Assembly (NCBI RefSeq): GCF_000497445.1
Contig: NZ_CM002285.1
Span: 8,688,975 to 8,709,057, forward strand
Source: Streptomyces roseochromogenus subsp. oscitans DS 12.976
Lineage (GTDB): Bacteria > Actinomycetota > Actinomycetes > Streptomycetales > Streptomycetaceae
DNA: 20,083 nucleotides
Reading direction: 5' to 3'
Under the pieces are notes generated by a model. The model was given only the letters and a program-made list of their open reading frames with translations, made no database searches and had not been told where the DNA came from. The number at the start of each line of letters is the position of its first letter. Position 1 is the first letter of the stretch. Both the position numbers and the translations under genes were made by a program. Below are positions 8,284 through 15,197 of this stretch, one piece after another.

Positions 8284-8470
8284 GTACCGTACCGCCTTCT
8301 CTCGTTCGGCCAGGGGCAGCCGAGCGTACGCCTCGTTGAGGTGAGGCAGGCCGGATTGGGCACCAAAGGGTGAATCATGAACCGCGGGTGGGAGAATGCC
8401 CGCTCCGTCGGGTACGAGGTCCGAATGGGCACCTCCCGGTGGTACCGCCGGCGGAGCGCGCCAGGAGCCA
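8284..8470 (-). promoter_or_regulatory. Gap between terpene synthase and LAL regulator, with an imperfect palindrome
   Basis: These 187 bp lie between the terpene synthase stop and the chosen LAL start. Near the synthase stop, 8436-8451 reads CCGGTGGTACCGCCGG, a 16-bp near-palindrome centred on GGTACC with one mismatched pair. It could be a weak terminator or an operator for the regulator. The whole stretch is also open in the LAL frame, so if translation starts at 8499 it would be coding. I saw no clear -35/-10 pair. Confidence 0.35.
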
Positions 8471-9487
8471 CTACGGCACGGCGGGCACCGACGCCGCATC
8501 CGCGTAGCGCGGCACGGTGCGGGACCAGTCGTAGCACCCTCTGATCCAGCCGATCATGCCGGCCATGTAGCCGACGCCTGCGGGGCTCAACTCCGGTTCG
8601 ATCTCCAAGTAGAGCCTCTGGAACTCCGTGATCGTGCCGTTGATCTGCTGGATGGCCAGGAAGACGGCGTCCTGCAGAGAGCATCGGTGCGCGCGCTGGT
8701 AAGCCAGGGCCAGGTTGATCATTTCGCCCGCGCGCTGTTCTTTCGCCGCGGAGAACAGGTCGGCTGTCCACACCGCCGCGTCGGCCGACAGCCGGCTCAG
8801 CCGCCGTACGACGGGGCTGTGGAGTTCGGCAGCGGCGAGTTCACATGGCTGGGCGGCCTCGTACAGCGGGTAGAACGGCTCGACGCCGGCGGTCAGCGAC
8901 CGTATGGAGGTGCACTCTCCGGTCCGCAACAGGAAGGGCTGAGCCTGAGCCACCGCTTCGTACAACAGGCCGTGCACGTATTCGCGGCTCTTCCAGGCCC
9001 ACCGCGCGGCCTGCGCGGGTGTGCACCGGGCCCGGACCTGCCGGTGGAGATCGGCCAGGGCCGCTCCGAGGGCGGTGCTGGGTGGTGAACCGTCCCGCAG
9101 AATCGCGATGCTCTCGCACAGCATGGGCAGCAGCCGGCCGGGAGAGCGCCGGCCGAGGTCCTCCGCCCGGTCGTCGAAGACGAATTGATAGGCGATCTGA
9201 TTGGCCACGATCTGGAGGAGGCCGGAATCCACGGTGGGGCTGGTGCGGGACGCGAGTTCGGCGGGGCGAGTGCGGGCGATCATCGCCGCCACGCCTGGTT
9301 CGCGGGTCAGCCCCCACCTGCTCAGCCAGGCCTCGACGCCGGCCGCGGCCTCGGATTCATGCGGGTTCCACTGGAACGGAAAGGGCATGTGGAGGTGGGT
9401 GTCGATCAGGTCCCTGAGGTTGGGGACCGGCGCTGCGCCCCGTACCCCGAGAGCGATTTCCTCATGCGTTGTCGTCAAGGTGGTCAC
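8471..9487 (-). CDS. Class I terpene synthase (cyclase) with altered NSE triad
   Basis: 338 residues, the usual size of a bacterial class I terpene cyclase. Early signature MPFPFQWNPHE is followed by the acidic metal-binding motif DDRAED (~105-110), the pyrophosphate-sensing Arg in SIRSLTAG (~196), the second metal motif region ADLFSAAKE (~242-250) and a C-terminal RY pair (~327-328). The canonical second motif is N-D-x-x-S-x-x-x-E; here Asp, Ser and Glu are kept but the first Asn is Ala, an unusual change in an Mg2+ ligand. The start is GTG 9487. It overlaps the P450 end by 26 bp, and no other plausible start lies between it and the conserved region except TTG 9478. An ATG at 9595 would add a low-complexity Pro-rich extension inside the P450 gene. 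Co-translation with the P450 suggests that the P450 oxidises the cyclised product. Substrate chain length and product are not predictable. Confidence 0.88.
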   Translation of the reverse strand: MTTLTTTHEEIALGVRGAAPVPNLRDLIDTHLHMPFPFQWNPHESEAAAGVEAWLSRWGLTREPGVAAMIARTRPAELASRTSPTVDSGLLQIVANQIAYQFVFDDRAEDLGRRSPGRLLPMLCESIAILRDGSPPSTALGAALADLHRQVRARCTPAQAARWAWKSREYVHGLLYEAVAQAQPFLLRTGECTSIRSLTAGVEPFYPLYEAAQPCELAAAELHSPVVRRLSRLSADAAVWTADLFSAAKEQRAGEMINLALAYQRAHRCSLQDAVFLAIQQINGTITEFQRLYLEIEPELSPAGVGYMAGMIGWIRGCYDWSRTVPRYADAASVPAVP

Positions 9488-10928
9488 CTGCCGTCCGGGA
9501 ATCCGATGCGCCAGGGTCGGCCACCGTTCGGGGCGCGAGTGAGGCGGCGGAGGACGGGGCGGCTGAACGGGCTTGGCAGGCCATGACCAGTGCACGCGGT
9601 CCCATCGTGATGCCGGGGCGAGGTATCTCGTCGACGTAGCCGGGCAGATGCCGCAGCCGCCGGTGCCCGGCGAGGGTCGCGAGCGCCAGGGTGGCCTCCA
9701 CCATGGCGAATTCGTCGCCGAGGCATTTCCGGTTGCCCGCCGAGAACGGCATCAGCGCGCGGCGCTGTGCGGCCGTGGGCCGCCCGGGCAGCCAGCGGTC
9801 GGGGTCGAAACGCTCGGGGTCGGGGAACGACGAGGGATCGTGGTGCAGCAGGTAGGGGCTGTACAGGACGGTGGCTCCCGCGGGCAGCCGGCACCCGGCG
9901 AGTTCCGTCTCCCTCGTGGCGACCCGGGTGAACAGCCAGCCGGGCGACGAGTGGCGCAGCGTCTCGGAGATGACGCACCGGGTCTGGACGAGGTGCGGCA
10001 GATCGTCGGGTCCGGGCCGTCGGCCTCCGGGGAGTACGGCGTCCAGCTCGGCGTGCAGTTTGTGCTCCGCCGCCGGATGGCGGGCGAGCAGGCTGAAGGC
10101 GTCGGCGAGGCACAGTGCCGGGGCCTCGACGCCGGTGAGCAGCAGCGTGATCAGATGGTCGTGGACCTCCTGGTCGGTGATCGCCGCCCCGTCGCCGTCG
10201 CCGCGCGTGGCCGCCAGCAGCGTACCCAGCACATCGTCGCGCTCGGCGCCCCCGCGGCGCTCTGCGATCGCCTTGTCGATGATGGCGTGCAGGCGGGAGA
10301 GGGCGCGCCGGTAGCGGCGGTTGGGGGGTGTGGGCAGGCGGAACAGGGCGTCGATCGGTACGACCGTGCGGACGAAGAGACCACGGACGACGTCGGTGAG
10401 ACAGTCCCGCACCTCGGCGGTCGTCGCGTCGTCCAGCGCGTCGGAGAGGAGGACTCGGCTGATCACGCGGGTCGTCAAGGTCATCATCGCCTCGGTGACG
10501 GGAACCGTCCGGCCGACCGGCCATGTGTCCAGCACCGACGTGGCCTCTTCGATGACGAGGTCCGTGTATGCGGCGACGTGGGAGGGGCGGAAGCCAGGTT
10601 GCAGCAGCCTGCGCTTGTCCCGGTGCGTCGGCTGGCGGCAGGTGACGAGACCGTCGCCCATCAGCTTCCCGAGCCTGTCGTACAGCGGGCCCCCCTTGTC
10701 GAAGGTGTGCGGATCCATGAGCACCTCGTGGGTCAGCTCCGGGTGGCACACCATCCAGGCGCGCTGGGGGCCCAACCGTATTTCGACCAGATCCCCGTGC
10801 GCGGGCAAAGAATTCAGAAACGCCAGCGGCCGGCGGTAGAAGGCGATACCGTGACCGAGGAGTGGGAATATGCCGGGAGCAGTACCTGTCGTCCACTTTC
10901 GTTTGTGTTCAGGCACAGCACGGCTCAT
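9462..10928 (-). CDS. Cytochrome P450, probable terpene oxygenase
   Basis: A 488-residue P450 with the N-terminal Pro-rich entry APGIFPLLGH, K-helix ETLR (~322-325, ExxR), the PERF-region DPERFDPDRW (~370-379) and heme-binding loop FSAGNRKCLG (~395-404) whose Cys (~402) ligates the heme iron. The overall layout resembles CYP170/CYP183-like terpene oxygenases of Streptomyces. The I-helix oxygen-activation motif, usually (A/G)GxETT, reads TGVEAPA (~265-271), so the acid is present but the following Thr is Ala. ATG 10928 is preferred over an ATG 27 bp upstream because a near-perfect AGGAGG (10934-10939) sits 5 bp before it. The coding region runs 26 bp into the terpene synthase start, giving one coupled operon. 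A low-complexity Ala/Ser-rich tail of ~30 residues follows the catalytic core. Redox partners are not in the window. Confidence 0.92.
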   Translation of the reverse strand: MSRAVPEHKRKWTTGTAPGIFPLLGHGIAFYRRPLAFLNSLPAHGDLVEIRLGPQRAWMVCHPELTHEVLMDPHTFDKGGPLYDRLGKLMGDGLVTCRQPTHRDKRRLLQPGFRPSHVAAYTDLVIEEATSVLDTWPVGRTVPVTEAMMTLTTRVISRVLLSDALDDATTAEVRDCLTDVVRGLFVRTVVPIDALFRLPTPPNRRYRRALSRLHAIIDKAIAERRGGAERDDVLGTLLAATRGDGDGAAITDQEVHDHLITLLLTGVEAPALCLADAFSLLARHPAAEHKLHAELDAVLPGGRRPGPDDLPHLVQTRCVISETLRHSSPGWLFTRVATRETELAGCRLPAGATVLYSPYLLHHDPSSFPDPERFDPDRWLPGRPTAAQRRALMPFSAGNRKCLGDEFAMVEATLALATLAGHRRLRHLPGYVDEIPRPGITMGPRALVMACQARSAAPSSAASLAPRTVADPGASDSRTAGDHLDDNA

Positions 10929-10933
10929 GGATA

Positions 10934-10939
10934 CCTCCT
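10934..10939 (-). promoter_or_regulatory. Strong ribosome-binding site of the P450 gene
   Basis: On the minus strand AGGAGG stands 5 bp before ATG 10928. It is the best Shine-Dalgarno sequence in the window and fixes the P450 start against the alternative upstream ATG at 10955. Confidence 0.8.
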
Positions 10940-11171
10940 GCCCAACGTGGCACACGAAATGCGTGAACTGCTACGGACTTGATGCCCGCACCATTTCCTG
11001 CCCAGGTTCAACGGTGCTCGGTATCCGGAAACCTTTCTCCAAAGGGGCGCACAGAAGCACGCAGAGGCAAAAGTCGCCTTCGGCGAACGACCGTTGATGC
11101 TCTATGCATCGAAAACGTGGGCGACGGCAGGATGTTCTTCCGGACGGTGCGGGCAAGCGCCTCTCGGGTGC
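10940..11171. promoter_or_regulatory. Divergent intergenic region between P450 operon and acyl-CoA synthetase
   Basis: This ~230-bp stretch is visibly poorer in G+C than its neighbours and holds no credible gene. It carries several small dyads: CCTTTCTCCAAAGG at 11032-11045 (5-bp arms, 4-bp centre), TCGCCTTCGGCGA at 11074-11086 (5-bp arms, 3-bp centre) and GATGCTCTATGCATC at 11096-11110 (5-bp arms). It must contain the promoter of the P450-terpene synthase operon on the minus strand, but I could not settle on one -35/-10 pair for it. The dyads are candidate regulator sites, for example for the LAL protein; each is short enough to be chance. Confidence 0.4.
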
Positions 11172-11200
11172 TTGACCTGCCTTCGTGCCGGACCGAGGAT
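11172..11200 (+). promoter_or_regulatory. Candidate -35/-10 promoter giving a leaderless mRNA
   Basis: TTGACC (11172-11177) and GAGGAT (11195-11200) are 17 bp apart, close to the Streptomyces vegetative consensus. The expected transcription start, 7-9 bp after the -10, falls on or next to the ATG at 11209, so the message may begin at the start codon. If so, the GAGG that looks like a Shine-Dalgarno is really part of the -10 box. Confidence 0.45.
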
Positions 11201-11208
11201 CATGAGTC

Positions 11209-12705
11209 ATGACGCAGGGACACGGCAGTACGGTCGACGGGGTGCTGCGGCGCAGCGCCCGACGCACCCCGGCCCGCCTCGCGGTGGAGTACGGCGAGCG
11301 CCGCTGGACATACGAGGAACTCGACGACGCCGTCTCCCGCGCGGCCTCGGTACTGCTCGCCCAGGGCCTGACCCCCGGTGACCGGGTCGGCGCCTACGGC
11401 CACAACTCCGACGCCTACCTCATCGCCTTCCTCGCCTGCGCACGGGCGGGCCTGGTCCATGTGCCGGTCAATCAGAACCTGACCGGCGACGACCTGGCGT
11501 ACCTCATCGACCAGTCCGGCAGCACCCTTGTCCTCGCCGACCCGGACCTCACCGTCCGACTCCCGGACAGCATGAGGGCGTTGCCGCTCCGGGACGCCGA
11601 AGGCTCGCTCCTCGCCCGGCTGGCAGACGCGCCGCCGTACGACGGGCCCGAACCCCGCACCGACGACCTGGTGCAGCTGCTGTACACCTCCGGTACGACC
11701 GCCCTGCCCAAGGGCGCGATGATGACCCACCGGGCTCTCGTGCACGAGTACCTGAGCGCCATCACCGCCCTCGACCTCAGCGCGGGCGACCGGCCGGCGC
11801 ACGCGCTGCCGCTGTACCACTCGGCCCAGATGCATGTGTTCCTGCTGCCGTACCTCGCCGTCGGCGCGACCAACATCATCCTGGACGCGCCCGACGGGGA
11901 CCGGCTGTTCGACCTCGTCGAAGCGGGCCGTGTGGACAGCCTGTTCGCGCCGCCCACGGTGTGGATCGGCCTGGCGGGCCGGCCCGACTTCGCCACCCGT
12001 GACCTGGACGGCCTGCGCAAGGCCTACTACGGCGCGTCGATCATGCCCGTCCCGGTCCTGGAGCGGCTGCGCGCACGCCTGCCGCGGCTCGCCTTCTACA
12101 ACTGCTTCGGACAGAGCGAGATCGGCCCGCTGGCCACGGTGCTCGGCCCTGACGAACACGAGGGCCGGCTGGACTCCTGCGGCCGGACCGTGCTGTTCGT
12201 GGACGCACGGGTCGTGGACGACAAGGGCAAGGACGTGCCCGACGGCACGCCCGGCGAAATCGTCTACCGTTCCCCTCAGTTGTGCGAAGGCTACTGGGAC
12301 AAGCCGGAGGAGACCGCCGAGGCGTTCCGGGACGGCTGGTTCCACTCCGGCGACCTCGCGGTGCGCGACGCCGACGGCTACTTCACGATCGTGGACAGGG
12401 TGAAGGACGTCATCAACTCCGGTGGCGTCCTGGTGGCTTCGCGCCAGGTCGAGGACGCCCTGTACACCCACGAGTCCGTCGCCGAGGCCGCCGTGATCGG
12501 CCTGCCCGACGAGCGGTGGATCGAGTCGGTCACCGCGGTCGTCGTCCCGCGCGGCGAGGTGACGGAAGATCAGCTCATCGCCCATGTGAAGGAGACGCTC
12601 ACGCCCTTCAAGGCGCCCAAGCGGGTGTTGTTCGTGGCCGAGTTGCCGCGCAACGCCAGCGGAAAGATCCTGAAGCGCGAACTGCGGGACCGCTTCAGCG
12701 GCTAG
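11209..12705 (+). CDS. Acyl-CoA synthetase (FadD-like, ANL superfamily)
   Basis: A 498-residue adenylate-forming ligase that converts a fatty or other carboxylic acid to its CoA thioester. Motifs are intact: P-loop LLYTSGTTALPKGAMMTH (~157-174), YNCFGQSEIGP (ATP/adenine region), WFHSGDLAVRDADGYFTIVDR with VINSGGVLVASRQVEDAL (hinge and C-domain), and catalytic Lys ~486 in NASGKILKRELR. Substitution of Ala-Leu for Gly-x in the P-loop (TTALPKG) is a mild variation. ATG 11209 is chosen from the homologous start; an ATG at 11202 is out of frame. It is divergent from the P450 operon and stands alone, with a hairpin cluster 125 bp downstream. Single FadD genes of this type serve general fatty-acid degradation or starter supply. 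A role with the terpene cluster is not implied by the sequence. Confidence 0.92.
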   Translation: MTQGHGSTVDGVLRRSARRTPARLAVEYGERRWTYEELDDAVSRAASVLLAQGLTPGDRVGAYGHNSDAYLIAFLACARAGLVHVPVNQNLTGDDLAYLIDQSGSTLVLADPDLTVRLPDSMRALPLRDAEGSLLARLADAPPYDGPEPRTDDLVQLLYTSGTTALPKGAMMTHRALVHEYLSAITALDLSAGDRPAHALPLYHSAQMHVFLLPYLAVGATNIILDAPDGDRLFDLVEAGRVDSLFAPPTVWIGLAGRPDFATRDLDGLRKAYYGASIMPVPVLERLRARLPRLAFYNCFGQSEIGPLATVLGPDEHEGRLDSCGRTVLFVDARVVDDKGKDVPDGTPGEIVYRSPQLCEGYWDKPEETAEAFRDGWFHSGDLAVRDADGYFTIVDRVKDVINSGGVLVASRQVEDALYTHESVAEAAVIGLPDERWIESVTAVVVPRGEVTEDQLIAHVKETLTPFKAPKRVLFVAELPRNASGKILKRELRDRFSG

Positions 12706-12829
12706 GTGTGCTGTTCGGCGCATCGGGTCGCGGGAAATCGGCGGGCCTCATCAGCGCTGGTGGGCGGGGGCGATGGGGGAGCGTGCAGCTGCAAGGCGGA
12801 GGAGGGAGTCGACGATGGGGGAGTCGGGG

Positions 12830-12897
12830 AGCGACGACAACGTCGCTGGGGGTGCCCCCACGCCCTTAGGGCAGTGAGGGAGGGGGTGCCGGCCCCC
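12830..12897. repeat. Cluster of four GC-rich hairpins, intergenic repeat element or terminator
   Basis: Four inverted repeats follow one another: AGCGACG-ACAA-CGTCGCT (12830-12847, perfect 7-bp arms), GGGGGTGCCCCC (12848-12859), GCCC-TTA-GGGC (12862-12872) and GGGGG-TGCCGG-CCCCC (12882-12897). They are preceded from ~12760 by G-rich purine runs on the plus strand. The position downstream of the acyl-CoA synthetase fits a terminator. The composite structure also recalls the G/C-rich palindromic intergenic repeats scattered in Streptomyces genomes; that resemblance is from memory and not tested. Confidence 0.55.
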
Positions 12898-13002
12898 GCG
12901 TCTGCGGCAGGATCCGCCGGACAGGCCCCAGCCCTCGCGCTGACGCTCGCCCGGGTGGTGCCGGACACCACACCCTCGTCCGAACAGCGGTGCCTCGACC
13001 CC

Positions 13003-13632
13003 ATGTCCGCCCCGATGCGCCTGCCGCGCGAGGAACGCGACCCGCGCCGGTCACGCCTCTGCCAAGGCACCGTCTTCGCGGGCTCCAGCGCCGCCGGGAC
13101 CGCGCCGACGCTGCTCGTGACCCGGCCGGCGTACGGCATGGGCGCGCCGGCCGTGGGTGTGCTCGGACTCGTCGGCGCCGCGAGCGTGCACTGCACCCCG
13201 CTCGCCGGGCGAGCGGCGGACCGCCGGGGACCGGACGACGTGACCCTGTGGCGCCTGCTGCAGGTGATCGGCTCGGCCGGGGTGCCGGCCCGCGGCGGCA
13301 TCGGCGGCGCGGCCGGACTCGTCGCGCCGGCCGGCGGCAGGGTGCTCCTCGACGTCGCTGTGCAGGGCGGCCAAGTCGCCGACCAGGCACGCGACTTCGC
13401 ACTCCGCCCGGACGCCCGGGCCCGGATCGACACCGCCTACATGACCTGCGCCTTCCTCAGCGGCAGCGCCGGGTCCTGGCTCGGGGTACGGGGGTACGGC
13501 AGGCTCGGCTGGCCGGGCGTGACGGCGCTGGTGGCTCTGACCGCCGTGATCGCGCTTACCCGGCATCTGACCAGGGGGCGTATGACGGCTGTCCCGGCGC
13601 AGGACGAGGTGACGCCGAGCCGGGTGCCGTGA
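13003..13632 (+). pseudogene. MFS transporter relic (C-terminal half only)
   Basis: From about residue 5 of this frame (ATG 13003) to the stop, the translation resembles the second half of drug/sugar-type major facilitator permeases. It shows helix-like stretches around GVLGLVGAASVHCTPLAGRAADR, a segment LLDVAVQGGQVADQARDFAL with the usual following TAYMTCAFLSGSAGSWLG, and a last helix WPGVTALVALTAVIAL. Only about six helices' worth (209 residues) remain of a ~400-residue family, and the first helix region is degraded (charged, Arg-rich). The frame stays open upstream to 12706 but that part has no transporter character and runs through the hairpin cluster. There is no Shine-Dalgarno at 13003. 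I read it as a decayed, N-terminally deleted gene. A genuine short protein is less likely. Confidence 0.65.
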
Positions 13633-13638
13633 CCTGTG

Positions 13639-13668
13639 TCCGCCGGGTCAGGTGGTTGACCCGGCGGA
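13639..13668. terminator. Strong bidirectional terminator (12-bp perfect stem)
   Basis: Arms TCCGCCGGGTCA (13639-13650) and TGACCCGGCGGA (13657-13668) are perfect complements around a 6-nt loop GGTGGT. The hairpin sits 7 bp after the MFS relic stop and 18 bp past the stop of paaK, which converges from the right. It lacks a T-run but is by far the most stable stem seen in the window. Confidence 0.8.
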
Positions 13669-13686
13669 GCTGGGGCGCTGGTGGCC

Positions 13687-14991
13687 CTACCCGGCGTCCC
13701 GCTGCCGCAGGTCGACGATCCGGCGGATCTTGCCGACCGACCGCTCCAGCGACTCCGGCTCCACGATCTCCACGTCCACGGACACCCCGATGCCGTCCTT
13801 CACGGCCGCGACGATCGACCGGGCCGCCGCGGCCCGCGTCTCCGGGACCGCGTCCGGGCGGGCCTCGGCCCGGACGGTCAGCCGGTCCAGCCGGCCCTCC
13901 CGGGTCAGCCGGAGCTGGAAGTGCGGCGCCACACCGGGCGTGCGGAGCACGATCTCCTCGATCTGGGTCGGGAACAGATTGACCCCGCGCAGGATCACCA
14001 TGTCGTCACTGCGCCCGGTGATCTTCTCCATCCGCCGGAACACCCGAGCCGTACCGGGCAGCAGCCGGGTCAGGTCCCGGGTGCGGTACCGGACAACCGG
14101 CATGGCCTCCTTCGTCAGCGAGGTGAAGACCAGCTCGCCCGGCTCGCCCTCCGGTAGCACCTCACCCGTGATCGGATCGACCACCTCCGGATAGAAGTGG
14201 TCCTCCCAGATCGTCAGCCCGTCCTTGGTCTCCACGCACTCCTGGGCCACACCCGGGCCGATCACCTCGCTCAGCCCGTATATGTCGACGGCGTCGATCG
14301 CGAACCGCTCCTCGATCTCGCGCCGCATCTGCTGGGTCCAGGGCTCGGCCCCGAAGACGCCCACGCGTAGCGAGGTGCCGCGCGGGTCTACGCCCTGCCG
14401 CTCGAACTCGTCCAGCAGTGTGAGCATGTAGGACGGGGTCACCATGATGACGGCTGGTTCCAGGTCGCGGATCAGCTGCACCTGCCGGGCCGTCATACCG
14501 CCGGAGGCCGGCACGACCGTACAGCCCAGGCGCTCGGCACCATAGTGGGCGCCCAGACCACCGGTGAACAGCCCATAGCCGTAGGCTACATGCACGATAT
14601 CGCCGGGCCGTCCGCCGGCCGCCCGGATCGACCGCGCCACCATGTCGGCCCACATGGAAAGGTCGTTGTCCGTATAGCCGACCACCGTGGGGCGCCCGGT
14701 GGTGCCGCTGGAGGCGTGCAGCCGGCGGATCCGCTCGCGCGGCACGGCGAACATGCCGTACGGGTAGTTCTCCCTGAGGTCGGCCTTGGTCGTGAAGGGG
14801 AAACGGGCCAGATCGGCGAGGGAACGGCAGTCCTCGGGGCGGACACCGGCCTTGTCGAAGGACTCCCGGTAGAACGGCACGTGGTCATAGGCGTGCCGCA
14901 GCGAGGTGCGCAGCCGCTCCAGCTGAAGTTCCCGCAGCTCCCCGGGCCCGAGCCGCTCGCCCGCGTCGAGCAGGTCCGTCGCATCCGCCAT
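13687..14991 (-). CDS. paaK: Phenylacetate-CoA ligase
   Basis: A 434-residue aryl-CoA ligase of the PaaK family, which converts phenylacetate, ATP and CoA to phenylacetyl-CoA, the entry step of the aerobic phenylacetate pathway. Characteristic features are the N-terminal LRHAYDHVPFYRESFDKAGV, the P-loop ASSGTTGRPTVVGYT (~93-107), GVFGAEPW, YGLSEVIGPGVAQEC, GRSDDMVILRGVNLFPTQIEE and a C-terminal Lys in RSVGKIRRIVDLR (~421). ATG 14991 is preferred because AGGGAG lies 9 bp upstream; an in-frame GTG at 15018 is the alternative. No other paa genes (paaABCDE, paaG, paaZ) are in the window, so this is an isolated copy. It may feed a distant paa cluster or activate another aromatic acid. A PaaR-like palindrome lies 36-53 bp upstream, supporting phenylacetyl-CoA-responsive control. 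Confidence 0.92.
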   Translation of the reverse strand: MADATDLLDAGERLGPGELRELQLERLRTSLRHAYDHVPFYRESFDKAGVRPEDCRSLADLARFPFTTKADLRENYPYGMFAVPRERIRRLHASSGTTGRPTVVGYTDNDLSMWADMVARSIRAAGGRPGDIVHVAYGYGLFTGGLGAHYGAERLGCTVVPASGGMTARQVQLIRDLEPAVIMVTPSYMLTLLDEFERQGVDPRGTSLRVGVFGAEPWTQQMRREIEERFAIDAVDIYGLSEVIGPGVAQECVETKDGLTIWEDHFYPEVVDPITGEVLPEGEPGELVFTSLTKEAMPVVRYRTRDLTRLLPGTARVFRRMEKITGRSDDMVILRGVNLFPTQIEEIVLRTPGVAPHFQLRLTREGRLDRLTVRAEARPDAVPETRAAAARSIVAAVKDGIGVSVDVEIVEPESLERSVGKIRRIVDLRQRDAG

Positions 14992-15026
14992 CGCGTTCGT
15001 CTCCCTCGCCGTCCTCACATTCCGGA

Positions 15027-15044
15027 CGACCGATCATTCGGTCG
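15027..15044. promoter_or_regulatory. PaaR-like operator upstream of paaK
   Basis: CGACCGATCATTCGGTCG has perfect 7-bp arms and a 4-bp centre. Its core is ACCG-N6-CGGT, the half-site spacing known for the TetR-family repressor PaaR of Corynebacterium glutamicum and related phenylacetate regulators. It lies 36-53 bp before the paaK ATG, where a bound repressor would block transcription. No paaR gene is in the window. Confidence 0.6.
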
Positions 15045-15057
15045 CCCCGTTCGGGGC
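15044..15057. promoter_or_regulatory. Second dyad abutting the PaaR-like site
   Basis: GCCCCGTTCGGGGC has perfect 6-bp arms with a 2-bp centre and shares its first base with the PaaR-like palindrome. It could be a small hairpin in the paaK leader or part of the divergent promoter region between paaK and the plus-strand hydrolase. Confidence 0.35.
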
Positions 15058-15160
15058 CAGTAATTCAGGCCATACGGCTCCAGGCAAGGGGGCAGCGCGG
15101 ATTTTCTGCACCGGTCCATCGCCCTGTGCGGCGCGGCGCTCCCGCCACGGCCGTAGAGCG

Positions 15161-15190
15161 TTGCGCCGCTGTGCCGTGGGCCGACATGAT
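15161..15190 (+). promoter_or_regulatory. Tentative promoter of the alpha/beta hydrolase gene
   Basis: TTGCGC (15161-15166) and CATGAT (15185-15190) are 18 bp apart. The predicted transcription start is close to ATG 15198, which would explain the lack of a ribosome-binding site. The -10 match is poor, so this is weak. Confidence 0.25.
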
Positions 15191-15197
15191 CACGACC

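Noticed and set aside
8284..8499. Longer LAL regulator starting inside the terpene synthase
   Set aside because: The extra 72 residues lack conserved character and would overlap the synthase end; ATG 8283 has a better-placed GAAGG.
10870..11097. Small plus-strand open frame of 75 codons over the P450 start
   Set aside because: Antisense to the P450 start and its strong ribosome-binding site; no homology features.
12706..13002. In-frame upstream extension of the MFS relic
   Set aside because: It runs through the hairpin cluster, has no membrane-helix character and has no start signal; open only because of base composition.
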